Positions 41,415-49,340 of a stretch of DNA of 54,211 bases are shown in pieces (the first letter of the stretch is position 1; each line of letters starts with the position of its first letter). Position numbers and translations under genes: made by a program. The DNA is from Cloacibacillus sp. (GTDB taxonomy: Bacteria; Synergistota; Synergistia; Synergistales; Synergistaceae): positions 1-54,211 of the forward strand of contig NZ_JAJBUX010000024.1 of the NCBI RefSeq assembly GCF_020860125.1. The letters run 5' to 3'. The notes under the pieces were generated by a model. It had not been told where the DNA came from. It ran no database searches and saw only the letters and a program-made list of their open reading frames with translations.

Positions 41415-42076
41415 CACTGCCGGGCCCGCCCTACTATCCTGACAAGGTCGCCGTTTTTAGCGCCGACGGCGTTTGCCTCGTCCGTGTCAATGTGCATCTC
41501 CAGCGCGTATTTGTCGCTGACGCGCAGCAGAACGTTGTGTAATACCGCCGAACGCTCCGGCGAACCCACCTCTACGTCCACGATCTCTTTGTCCTTAAAG
41601 CCGTAAAAGGCGGCCTCCTTATCAGACATATGGATATGTCTAAGGGCGGCGATGACGCTGCCATCTTTCATGACGGAGCCGCGCGGGCCGATTATCTCGA
41701 TCCCCGGCGTACCGGCGATTTTACCCGATTCGCGTACCGGCGGTCTGAGCCCCAGCGTGAAACCGTCTGAAAGCGATATTTCGACCTGCGTCTCGGGGCG
41801 CAGAGGACCGAGCACGCGGACTTTGTCGATCTGCCCCTTCGGACCCCTGATGGTTACGGTCTCCTCCGAGGCATACTGCCCCGGCTGTCCGAGATCTTTT
41901 TTATGCGTCAGCTCGCAGCCTTTGCCGAAGAGGGCGTCCATATCCCCACGGTCAAGATGTATGTGGCGGTTTGAGACGCCCAAGGGTATTCCCGGCCCCT
42001 TTGCAAGTTCCTCCAAAACCAGCCGCGTGACCAGTTTTATCAGATTTTCTCTGCTTTCTGCGTTCTCGGCTGCCAT
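41414..42076 (-). CDS. pduL: PduL phosphotransacylase
   Basis: A 220-residue enzyme that converts propionyl-CoA and phosphate to propionyl phosphate and CoA, recycling CoA inside the shell. The two zinc sites are seen in SNRHIHLDRGD, ALRHIHMSDKEA and EMHIDTDEANA. The N-terminal helix (NLIKLVTRLVLEELAKG) may be an encapsulation signal. No propionate kinase gene (pduW) is in the operon, so a housekeeping acetate/propionate kinase probably finishes ATP formation. Confidence 0.95.
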   Translation of the reverse strand: MAAENAESRENLIKLVTRLVLEELAKGPGIPLGVSNRHIHLDRGDMDALFGKGCELTHKKDLGQPGQYASEETVTIRGPKGQIDKVRVLGPLRPETQVEISLSDGFTLGLRPPVRESGKIAGTPGIEIIGPRGSVMKDGSVIAALRHIHMSDKEAAFYGFKDKEIVDVEVGSPERSAVLHNVLLRVSDKYALEMHIDTDEANAVGAKNGDLVRIVGRARQ

Positions 42077-42088
42077 AACGGTATCTTC

Positions 42089-42364
42089 TTAAAGAGCCTT
42101 CGGAAGAATCTTCTCGACGTCCGCATGAGGACGCGGAATGACGTGCTGGGAGATAATCTCTCCGACCTTCTCCGCCGCGCAGGCGCCCGCGTCCACCGCC
42201 GCCTTGACAGCGCCCACGTCGCCGCGGACCATGACGGTCACGAGTCCCGAACCTATCTTTTCATATCCGATGAGCACGACGTTTGCCGATTTTGTCATCG
42301 CGTCGGCCGCCTCGATGGCGCCGACCAGTCCTTTTGTTTCGATCATTCCCAGTGCTTCACTCAT
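42089..42364 (-). CDS. pduJ: PduJ/PduA-type BMC shell hexamer
   Basis: A 91-residue single-BMC shell protein, nearly identical to the pduA product (VGAIEAADAM, IGSGLVTVMVRGDVGAVKAA and VIPRPH shared). It is a major shell-face hexamer, and the edge lysine in AMTKSANV and the arginine in VIPRPH are in place. GAGGTTTTTCC precedes the ATG. Confidence 0.93.
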   Translation of the reverse strand: MSEALGMIETKGLVGAIEAADAMTKSANVVLIGYEKIGSGLVTVMVRGDVGAVKAAVDAGACAAEKVGEIISQHVIPRPHADVEKILPKAL

Positions 42365-42387
42365 TTGGAAAAACCTCCTGTTCGCTT

Positions 42388-42831
42388 TTACTGCTTTTTA
42401 GTATTGTTCTGCCTTCTGCCTTTCGGCTGCGCGGCCTTTTTCTCTTCGTTCGGCGTCTCGCCCGCGGAAGCTTCGGGCGCTGCCGGCGGCTCCTCGGCGG
42501 ATTCCGCCTCGGGCTCTTCCGCCTGCGCCGGGATACCCGCGCCTACCGTATCGGCGTTGCGCACCATCGTCTCCAGATATGAGCTCGGACGCGCTATCAC
42601 CCTTGTGCCGACCACCCTGCCTACCTTGGCCGCCGCGGCTTTGGCGGCGGAGACGGCGGCGTTTACCGCGCCGACATCTCCCTCGACCTTGACGGTCGCC
42701 ATACCGCTGCCCCTCGCAAGTTCGTAACCGACAAGGGTCACGTTTGCGGACTTTACGGCGGCGTCGGCTGCCTCAACGGCGGCTACAAGCCCCACGGTCT
42801 CGATCAGCCCTAAACTCATCAGGTGTGCCAT
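42388..42831 (-). CDS. pduK: PduK-like BMC shell protein with charged C-terminal tail
   Basis: A 147-residue protein: an N-terminal BMC domain (residues about 5-90) followed by a long, proline-, alanine- and glutamate-rich tail ending in basic residues. It sits where pduK lies in other operons. PduK of enterics carries a cysteine-containing C-terminal Fe-S-like motif; no cysteine is present here. The tail could bind cargo or tether the shell. Its start overlaps pduH by one base (TAATG). Confidence 0.8.
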   Translation of the reverse strand: MAHLMSLGLIETVGLVAAVEAADAAVKSANVTLVGYELARGSGMATVKVEGDVGAVNAAVSAAKAAAAKVGRVVGTRVIARPSSYLETMVRNADTVGAGIPAQAEEPEAESAEEPPAAPEASAGETPNEEKKAAQPKGRRQNNTKKQ

Positions 42832-43211
42832 TACTTCACCACCTTATCTGCAATGCTTTCCGTAATTTTCAGCGGAAGCTTTTTCACAAGCCGTCCCGCG
42901 TTCGTTCCGATTACACGAATCTCTTCGCCGTCGGAAGCGGCAGCGGTCTTAAAGAGCGGCCTCTCCCTATCAAGTTTCGCATAGTGCAGAGCCACAGTTC
43001 CGACGTCTATGCCGATGCCGACCTCCATCTGCGATGCGCGCGCCGCGTTCCAGGCAAGGCCGCAGGCCTCATCTTCCGAAGAATCGGCGACCGCCTCGTA
43101 GGGTATCCCCTCCTCTTCAAGGCCAAAGCCTATCTGACGGAGCAGAGCGGCGCTGCGCGGCCCTTCGCGGAAGAATATCTTCACCGTGGGACGCTCCTGC
43201 TCGATGTACAT
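42831..43211 (-). CDS. pduH: PduH diol dehydratase reactivase small subunit
   Basis: A 126-residue subunit (VKIFFREGPRSAALLRQIGF, EEEGIPYEAV, VGIGIDVGTVALHYAKLD) that with PduG exchanges damaged cobalamin out of diol dehydratase. It starts four bases after pduG and overlaps the next gene. Confidence 0.93.
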   Translation of the reverse strand: MYIEQERPTVKIFFREGPRSAALLRQIGFGLEEEGIPYEAVADSSEDEACGLAWNAARASQMEVGIGIDVGTVALHYAKLDRERPLFKTAAASDGEEIRVIGTNAGRLVKKLPLKITESIADKVVK

Positions 43212-43215
43212 CGCG

Positions 43216-45036
43216 CTACCCCTCCTGCGCCGCGGAGAGAACCAGCCCCGTGGCGACAGCGTTGCGCGGTCCGCAGCAGCCGCGGATGTTTCCGCGCCCC
43301 GCGACTACCCGGTATTGAGAGAGCGCGTCGGTGACGAGCTGCGGCACCTCGAAGTCAAGCGCCGAGCCGCCAACAAGCACGACGAACTGGATGTCGCGCA
43401 CGTTTCCGGTCGGACTGACCTTTTCCAGCGCGCGCAGGGCGTTAGTCACAAATACCTTCTCTTTAGCCTGGCGGCGAATGAGGCGGATCTTCTCTATCGA
43501 CTGTTCACCCTCTAGCGGCAGCATTTCGCCGTTCTTGAGAATGACGACCTTCGCGAAGATGTGCGGCGGCAGCGATTCGTTGAAAAATTCGGCCGTGCCA
43601 TTTTCATGGCGGATGTGGAAGAGGCTCTCGACCTTCGCAAGAGAATATTTCTTTACGTCCTCCGCCGTTTCGAAGCTGTCAAGCCCCATCTCGGACTGGA
43701 TCAGAAGCGTTACCATGTTGCCGGCGCCCGCGAGGTGTATCGAATGTATCACGCCCTCTTTGCTGATTATCGAGGCGTCCGTCGAACCGGCCCCCATGTC
43801 GAGTATCGCCAGGGGCTTCGACGACCCGGGGGTGGTCAAAGCGCCGAGAATCGCCATATCGGCCTCAACGCCGCCGACCCTCACGGGTACGCCGATCTTC
43901 TCGGAGAACTCGCGGGCGATCGCCTCCATCTGCAGACGGTCGGCCTTGACCATCGCCGCGATGCCGACGGCGTTTTCCTGCGAAAATTCATTAGCAAGGC
44001 CGCCGCGCACCCTCTGCGGCGTAAAGGTATCGACGGCGAGGAGGTCCTGTATCTTGATCTCGCGAGTGTGCTGCCCGGTAAGGTTCGCCATTACGAGGCG
44101 CACCTTCTCAAGCATGCCGCCGGCGTTCGTTCCCGGCTCTCCGCGTACATCCTCCACCACGGGTATCGCGCGGACTCCATTCATGATCTTTTCGGCTCCG
44201 TCGTCCACGTCGACCTTGACGGTCTTGCCGCCGCCGGTGATCTCGATGAATCCGGCGGGGATACGGCGCTCTTTTACATCGCCCTCCGGCGTTTTGATGA
44301 CCACCGCTGAGCGGTTGCCGATGAGGGCGCGGGCGATCGGGACGACCTGCCGCGTCTCGTCGGGAGTGAGGTCGAAGAGCGTCGCGATCCCATATGGGTT
44401 GGATAATACCTCTACGACGCCGCCGGTGGCCGCCACCTCCACCGCCGCGGGCATACCGAGGGGGACCTTGTCTATCAGCCCAACCTCGTCGACAATAGGC
44501 ATCTTCGTCTCAAGGCGGTTGTTTATCAGCACTCCGTCGTCACGCTGCGCGATCGCGGCGCTGATCCTGCCTCCGCGGCGGCGGTAGTCGTTGAGCGCCT
44601 TCGCCGCGTATTCAAAATCGACCGACGCCGGGATGACCGCTATATAAGTATCCTCCGAGGCGCTCTTGGAAATGAGTTCCTCTATATTTACGGTGATCCC
44701 CTTCCCCACGCCGAGGCCTCCCGGCGTCGCGGGGTTGTGTCCGATCATCGTCGATTCCGTGATGATCGTTTCGGTGATCGTCTCCATCGCGACATCCCCT
44801 ATGACAGGCGCCGCCTCGTTGAGGCGTACCTCTGTCAGATCCTCTATGGAAACACCGGCCTCTTCCAAAGCGCAGGTCAGAGAATGAAAGACGCCGTTGA
44901 TGTTCTGGCGGGTACCCTTAATACCGGTCGTCGGCACTGTCGCGCCGCCGAGGAACTCTGCCTTTCCATCCGCTATCTTTGCTAACGCCGTCTCTGTCGT
45001 TGCGTTGCCGATGTCTATACCTGCGACTATTTTCAT
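43216..45036 (-). CDS. pduG: PduG diol dehydratase reactivase large subunit
   Basis: A 606-residue actin-like ATPase that reactivates diol dehydratase with PduH. The ATPase motif KIVAGIDIGNATTETALAKI at the N-terminus and DMGAGSTDASIIS in the second subdomain are conserved. Length matches the Klebsiella/Salmonella protein. GGAGCC lies before the ATG. Confidence 0.96.
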   Translation of the reverse strand: MKIVAGIDIGNATTETALAKIADGKAEFLGGATVPTTGIKGTRQNINGVFHSLTCALEEAGVSIEDLTEVRLNEAAPVIGDVAMETITETIITESTMIGHNPATPGGLGVGKGITVNIEELISKSASEDTYIAVIPASVDFEYAAKALNDYRRRGGRISAAIAQRDDGVLINNRLETKMPIVDEVGLIDKVPLGMPAAVEVAATGGVVEVLSNPYGIATLFDLTPDETRQVVPIARALIGNRSAVVIKTPEGDVKERRIPAGFIEITGGGKTVKVDVDDGAEKIMNGVRAIPVVEDVRGEPGTNAGGMLEKVRLVMANLTGQHTREIKIQDLLAVDTFTPQRVRGGLANEFSQENAVGIAAMVKADRLQMEAIAREFSEKIGVPVRVGGVEADMAILGALTTPGSSKPLAILDMGAGSTDASIISKEGVIHSIHLAGAGNMVTLLIQSEMGLDSFETAEDVKKYSLAKVESLFHIRHENGTAEFFNESLPPHIFAKVVILKNGEMLPLEGEQSIEKIRLIRRQAKEKVFVTNALRALEKVSPTGNVRDIQFVVLVGGSALDFEVPQLVTDALSQYRVVAGRGNIRGCCGPRNAVATGLVLSAAQEG

Positions 45037-45060
45037 AGGGGGCTCCTTTCAGAAATACCT

Positions 45061-45567
45061 TTAATCCTTCTTGAGACGTCCTCTTGCCTCGTAGACCGCG
45101 GCGGCCTCTCTCACAAGTCCGCCGGATATCTTCGCGTTGTATTTCGTCTCAAGTTCCTCGGCGATAGCAAGCAGCTCCGCCTTCGTCGAACGGTAGGGAC
45201 GGAGCGCGTTGTATATTTCGAGAAGCCGGTCGTCTCCGACTGCGATGAGTTCCGCGGCACGGCGCATGTTGTTCGCAAATGCCCCGCGGCCTACGGATTC
45301 GGCAACCTGGGCCTGCATCTCAAGGGTCTCGGGGGAGATGCGCATATCGTCCGAAGAGATGTTTCCGGCAAGCAGCCCGCCCTTCGTCATTTCGGTGAAT
45401 TTCTTGCCTGTCGGGCTCTGAAGCTTATCCGCGGATTTCTCACTGAGCGGATAATTCGCGGCGGTCATTTTGCCTCCGAAGGAGACGGCAGCCGCAGGCT
45501 GCCCCTCGGCCTTCATGGCCTCCATGACCTTCTCAACTATCAGTTTCATCATAAGTTCCTGATCCAT
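45061..45567 (-). CDS. pduE: PduE diol dehydratase small subunit
   Basis: A 168-residue small subunit (NYPLSEKSADKLQSPTGKKF, DMRISPETLEMQAQVAESV) of B12-dependent diol dehydratase. Its N-terminal helix (MMKLIVEKVMEAMK) may be a weak shell-targeting signal. It starts 12 bases after pduD. Confidence 0.95.
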   Translation of the reverse strand: MDQELMMKLIVEKVMEAMKAEGQPAAAVSFGGKMTAANYPLSEKSADKLQSPTGKKFTEMTKGGLLAGNISSDDMRISPETLEMQAQVAESVGRGAFANNMRRAAELIAVGDDRLLEIYNALRPYRSTKAELLAIAEELETKYNAKISGGLVREAAAVYEARGRLKKD

Positions 45568-45579
45568 TACTCTGCCTCC

Positions 45580-46245
45580 TTACTTAAACGAAACAGCAAC
45601 GCTCTGCGGCTTCTTGTTGTTATCGACGTGCTCCGTCTCCTTGATATGGAGAAGGGCGGCGATAGCCTGGTAGGCTGGGCGCGCCATCTGGTCGTTTCTT
45701 ACGGGAACAGGAGTCGGCGCCTCGCCCTTCGCATACTTCGCGGCGTTTTTACCTATCTGGCGATAGGTCGCGAGGTCGATAAGCGGAGCCTGAGAGAAGA
45801 GCTCAAGGTTGCTGAGCGGAGGAAGGTTTTTCTGATGGATGACGGTAGTCCCCTTCGACTGGATGCCGATACCGATGCCGGAGCCGCTGTACTCGGCAGC
45901 GTCATGGGCGATGAAGGAGACGTCCGATGTGCGGTAGACTTTGATCACACGCCACTTCATCCCCTCTTCCTCGATGCCAGCGAGTATCTCGCGCAGCACC
46001 TTGTCATGGGGGATGCCAAGGATAGTCTTCGTCTGGTAGACTCCGAACGCGGGAGCCAGACCGACGACAACTTCATCGGAGGCTAGCCCCTTCGGCGCTT
46101 CGCCCGTCTCGCGGAGCTCCAGTTTGCTTACCTCGTCGCTGATAACGGGCTTATTTTCAACAGCCGCCTTTTTCTCTTCCTGTGCCGTAACTTCGGCAAT
46201 TACCTCTTCTATAAAGGAGCGCAGTACCTTTTCGTCAAAAGTCAT
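45580..46245 (-). CDS. pduD: PduD diol dehydratase medium subunit
   Basis: A 221-residue medium subunit. The N-terminal amphipathic helix (VLRSFIEEVIAEVTAQEEKK) corresponds to the known PduD targeting sequence that loads the enzyme into the shell. The core has EVVVGLAPAFGVYQTKTILG and YSGSGIGIGIQSKGTTVIHQ. It is required with PduC and PduE for the active complex. Confidence 0.95.
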   Translation of the reverse strand: MTFDEKVLRSFIEEVIAEVTAQEEKKAAVENKPVISDEVSKLELRETGEAPKGLASDEVVVGLAPAFGVYQTKTILGIPHDKVLREILAGIEEEGMKWRVIKVYRTSDVSFIAHDAAEYSGSGIGIGIQSKGTTVIHQKNLPPLSNLELFSQAPLIDLATYRQIGKNAAKYAKGEAPTPVPVRNDQMARPAYQAIAALLHIKETEHVDNNKKPQSVAVSFK

Positions 46246-46260
46246 CTCGTATCACCTCTT

Positions 46261-47922
46261 TTAGATATCTTCTGGCCTAATTGCCTGGCTGATATTTTTG
46301 ATCTCGTCCCAGCGTTCCTCCGAGATCTGGTATCCGGTCATCGGGCCGTGGTAATCGTTAGGTTCATTGACTGCGCTTATGACGTGGAAGTTTTCGTCAA
46401 GAATCGCGGAGGTGTGGAGATAGTCGCCTGCGACACGCTGTTTGAGCATTCCGAACACGCCGTCGGCGACGTCCGGGAAGCCAGCCTTTTCAAGAGCCTT
46501 AACAAAGTCGATACCAGTGACCTTGCGCGCCATCATCTCTTCGATAGCCTTGAGGTCTTCGTTGACATTGCGGTCCGGCATGTCCTTGCTTCCGTTGGCG
46601 TATGTCGCGGCCTCGACCTCTTCGTCGGTGATCGCGGGGAGTCCGAGTTCGCGGAACACTCCCTGCAGGGCGCGGGCGGCCTTGTTGCGGATACGGATAA
46701 CGTCGTCTTCCTTAACGGGCTGGAGTCCGCCGTCGATCCTCATGTCGCGCTGGATGATGTTCCAGTCGTCGAAGTCCTCGGCGTCCCAGTTCGAACCGGC
46801 GAACATATTGTCGTAGTTCGGCGTCGCGCTGTAGCCGGAGCAGACGAAGTCCGTGCCGGAGAAGAACTGCGGAACCGAGCGGGCGACGCGGCGGAGGTCC
46901 GAATGTGTGAAGGTCTGGTCGTTCGACGAGGTGCACTCGAGGTCGAGCAGCATCGCGATGAGGTTCTCCGCGGCTACCGCGCGGATGCCTCCCGGCACAC
47001 CGGCGGGAACGCCGATGCAGGAAACGGAGCCATTCTGGGTCCCCTGCACGCCTGCGCCCTTGGTGATCGCGAGACAGCGTGCCTCAAGGTAAAGCATTGA
47101 CTTGCCCTCGGCGTATCCCATCTGTACCTCTGATCCGGTACCCGAGGTGAAGCGCATCTTGAGCCCGCGCGAGGCGTAGCAGGAGGCCAGGAAGGCCTTC
47201 GAATAGGGGGTGTCGTCGCCGTCCATAAAGACGGGTTCCGTACCGTAGACGGAGATCGTCTCAGCGTACGTCGTAAAGCCGCGCATACCGAGCTGAAGCT
47301 CCGTGGCCTCTTCCAGCGCGCACTGGGTAAGTATCCCCTGGCGTCCGGTCTGGGCGCCGATGAGCAACGACATCGCGTTGAAGGGGGCGTATCTGGCGAT
47401 ACCGACCGTCGTCTCCATCTCGTCGAATCCGCGGATAGCCGCCTCAGCGGCGTCGGCTGCGATCTGTATCGGGTTGTCTTTGACATTCGTCACATGGCAC
47501 TGGTTGCTCGGCATTTTGCGGGCGCGCATCTTCGTCATCGCCATCATGATCTCCACGATGGTCAGTTTGTTGACGACGTCGACGAGCTTCGCGGGCGTAA
47601 TACAAAGGGTCATGTCGAGTATCTCTTTGCGGGAGACGTTTATATCTATCAGTTTTCTGGCTATTTCAAGCGAATCCATCGCCATCACGCGCTCGGCGCC
47701 GTCGAGCCGGATCGCGTGGTCGGCGATAAAGGTGTCGAGCATGTCGAACTCCGCTCTTGATTTTCCGTCCAGCTCCGTGACCACGCCGTTCTCTATCTTG
47801 ATACTCGGCTTCGGGTCAAAGGGGCTGTTCATGGCGATCAATCCGACTTCCGGCCACTCCTGTACAAATCCGTCTTTATTTACAGGACGCGCCGCAAGGG
47901 CTTCAAAGCGTTTTGATTTCAT
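46261..47922 (-). CDS. pduC: PduC diol dehydratase large subunit
   Basis: A 553-residue catalytic subunit of adenosylcobalamin-dependent diol dehydratase, which dehydrates 1,2-propanediol to propionaldehyde (and glycerol to 3-hydroxypropionaldehyde). The active-site residues H143, E170, E221, Q296, D335 and S362 all fall at the same numbers as in the Klebsiella oxytoca enzyme, so the active site appears intact. AAGGAG precedes the ATG. This is the key enzyme of the locus. Confidence 0.97.
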   Translation of the reverse strand: MKSKRFEALAARPVNKDGFVQEWPEVGLIAMNSPFDPKPSIKIENGVVTELDGKSRAEFDMLDTFIADHAIRLDGAERVMAMDSLEIARKLIDINVSRKEILDMTLCITPAKLVDVVNKLTIVEIMMAMTKMRARKMPSNQCHVTNVKDNPIQIAADAAEAAIRGFDEMETTVGIARYAPFNAMSLLIGAQTGRQGILTQCALEEATELQLGMRGFTTYAETISVYGTEPVFMDGDDTPYSKAFLASCYASRGLKMRFTSGTGSEVQMGYAEGKSMLYLEARCLAITKGAGVQGTQNGSVSCIGVPAGVPGGIRAVAAENLIAMLLDLECTSSNDQTFTHSDLRRVARSVPQFFSGTDFVCSGYSATPNYDNMFAGSNWDAEDFDDWNIIQRDMRIDGGLQPVKEDDVIRIRNKAARALQGVFRELGLPAITDEEVEAATYANGSKDMPDRNVNEDLKAIEEMMARKVTGIDFVKALEKAGFPDVADGVFGMLKQRVAGDYLHTSAILDENFHVISAVNEPNDYHGPMTGYQISEERWDEIKNISQAIRPEDI

Positions 47923-47940
47923 AAGTCACCATCTCCTTCT

Positions 47941-48759
47941 TTAGATGATATAGGGCTGGGTAGTTGATTTGAGCTCCGTCGCGGGGTCCAGAGTGACCAG
48001 TACCTGCTTGCCTACTTCGCGGGCGGCGATGATCGCCTGCTTGACGGCGCCGGAATCGCCGCTGAAGGTGAGAATGACTTCGTTAGAGAAGCTCGTCCCG
48101 CCGTTTGCCGGTGAAGAGTATCCGATGACGTCTACCGTCGCAGCCTTGACGGCCGTATCGCCGAGAAGGACGCCGATCGCCGCGGGAGCACCGACGGTAA
48201 TGCCGAAGGCCTTACCTATCGGAGCGCCGAAGGCCTTGTTGAGGGCGTAGCTCGCGCGCGCCGTATACTGGAACTCAAGGTGTCCGGCGTTGTTGCCGTA
48301 GACGTCGCCAAAGGTGCGGTCAAGCTCTCTGAGGGCAACCTCTACCGCTCTTCTCACATCAGAAACATCTTCGGCTCCGAAAATAATGAGGGAGCCGTGA
48401 CCGGCCCCGCCCTCTGTATCGCGGGGGAGTTCAATCTTAAGTATTTCGCTGTTCGTAGCCTTAACCGCCTCGTCGGCCGCGAAGATATGCGGCCCGGCTC
48501 CGGTACGGCCGCCGAGGATGCCGATCGAACGAAACTTCTTGTCGATGCCCATCTTCTCGTGCATCTGGTGGTCCACGTTGGCGATCACTAGGCCGATCGT
48601 GTGGCCGATCGCCGTGCCTACAAATTCCGTGAGGCCGCATCCGGCTTCGCAGCAGCAGTCCTCAACCGCTTTGGCCGCGGTTTCCGGTTTGGCCGTCTCA
48701 ATATTTCCGAGCTTTTTCGTAAGTTCGTCCATGATCTTGTTGACCAGTTCGTCTTTCAT
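47941..48759 (-). CDS. pduB: PduB tandem-BMC shell protein
   Basis: A 272-residue trimeric shell protein with two BMC domains (GLTEFVGTAIGHTIGLVIAN and VGAPAAIGVLLGDTAVKAAT). It is a major shell component that links cargo and shell. In enterics an internal start gives the shorter PduB'. Here the N-terminal extension has no methionine at the equivalent place and instead has a cysteine cluster C35, C36, C37, C41. GGAGGTAACGAGAAT precedes the ATG. Confidence 0.95.
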   Translation of the reverse strand: MKDELVNKIMDELTKKLGNIETAKPETAAKAVEDCCCEAGCGLTEFVGTAIGHTIGLVIANVDHQMHEKMGIDKKFRSIGILGGRTGAGPHIFAADEAVKATNSEILKIELPRDTEGGAGHGSLIIFGAEDVSDVRRAVEVALRELDRTFGDVYGNNAGHLEFQYTARASYALNKAFGAPIGKAFGITVGAPAAIGVLLGDTAVKAATVDVIGYSSPANGGTSFSNEVILTFSGDSGAVKQAIIAAREVGKQVLVTLDPATELKSTTQPYII

Positions 48760-48810
48760 ATTCTCGTTACCTCCGTTATCTTCTCTTAATTAATTGTGAT
48801 GGAGCTGCAG

Positions 48811-49089
48811 CTATTCCTGCGCGGGAAGGATCTTTTCCACATCCGTGTGAGGGCGCGGAATGACATGCTGGGATACAATCTCTCCGACCTTCTCCGCCGC
48901 GCATGCGCCAGCGTCCACCGCGGCCTTCACCGCGCCCACGTCACCTCTGACCATCACCGTTACAAGGCCGGAGCCGATCTTTTCGTATCCGACCAGGGAT
49001 ACGTTCGCGGATTTCACCATCGCGTCCGCCGCTTCGATGGCGCCAACGAGCCCGCGGGTTTCAACCATACCAAGAGCTTCTTTCTGCAT
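48811..49089 (-). CDS. pduA: PduA BMC shell hexamer
   Basis: A 92-residue single-BMC shell protein, first gene of the operon. It forms hexamers whose central pores pass propanediol. It differs from PduJ mainly at both ends. The edge lysine (AMVKSANV) and VIPRPH arginine are conserved. ATG 49089 follows GAGGAGG at a good distance; ATG 49104 is too far upstream. Confidence 0.95.
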   Translation of the reverse strand: MQKEALGMVETRGLVGAIEAADAMVKSANVSLVGYEKIGSGLVTVMVRGDVGAVKAAVDAGACAAEKVGEIVSQHVIPRPHTDVEKILPAQE

Positions 49090-49143
49090 CTTTGTCCTCC
49101 TCATCGTATTGAAGATCTATTGAGTTTCATGCCTGTAATCCTC

Positions 49144-49208
49144 ATTATTAGATATGGAGGTTTTTTATGCTCAGCGCTTTTTTATGCTTCTAGGGGATTT
49201 TTTTATGG
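49144..49208 (-). promoter_or_regulatory. pdu promoter region with three AraC-type repeat sites
   Basis: On the plus strand three copies of TTTTTTATG(C/G) start at 49161, 49178 and 49199 (spacing 17 and 21). On the minus strand an AATAAT -10-like box (plus 49144-49149) follows the nearest repeat, which overlaps the -35 position; no good -35 box is seen. This is the layout of an activator-dependent promoter controlled by the AraC-type regulator encoded just upstream. Confidence 0.55.
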
Positions 49209-49220
49209 AATTTTCAGAAT

Positions 49221-49267
49221 AAATACGGGGGTCCATGCTATGTATTATCGCATGGACCCCCGTATTT
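49221..49267. terminator. Terminator between the regulator genes and pduA
   Basis: An 18-bp perfect stem (49221-49238 with 49250-49267) ending in T-rich sequence on the minus strand. It would stop regulator transcripts before they reach the pdu promoter, so pduA needs its own promoter. Confidence 0.88.
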
Positions 49268-49340
49268 AAAAATGTGTACCATAAATTTTTGACTGCCAGC
49301 TTAACAGGCTAAAGCGAAGATATATCAGAATGACAAAAAT

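Noticed and set aside
43331..44587. A long plus-strand open frame opposite pduG
   Set aside because: It is serine/arginine-rich with no recognised motif, while pduG on the other strand is complete.
49090..49220. A cobalamin riboswitch or EutV-type antiterminator leader before pduA
   Set aside because: The leader is too short, and no B12-box-like sequence or twin hairpin is seen; the strong hairpin at 49221-49267 lies upstream of the pdu promoter.
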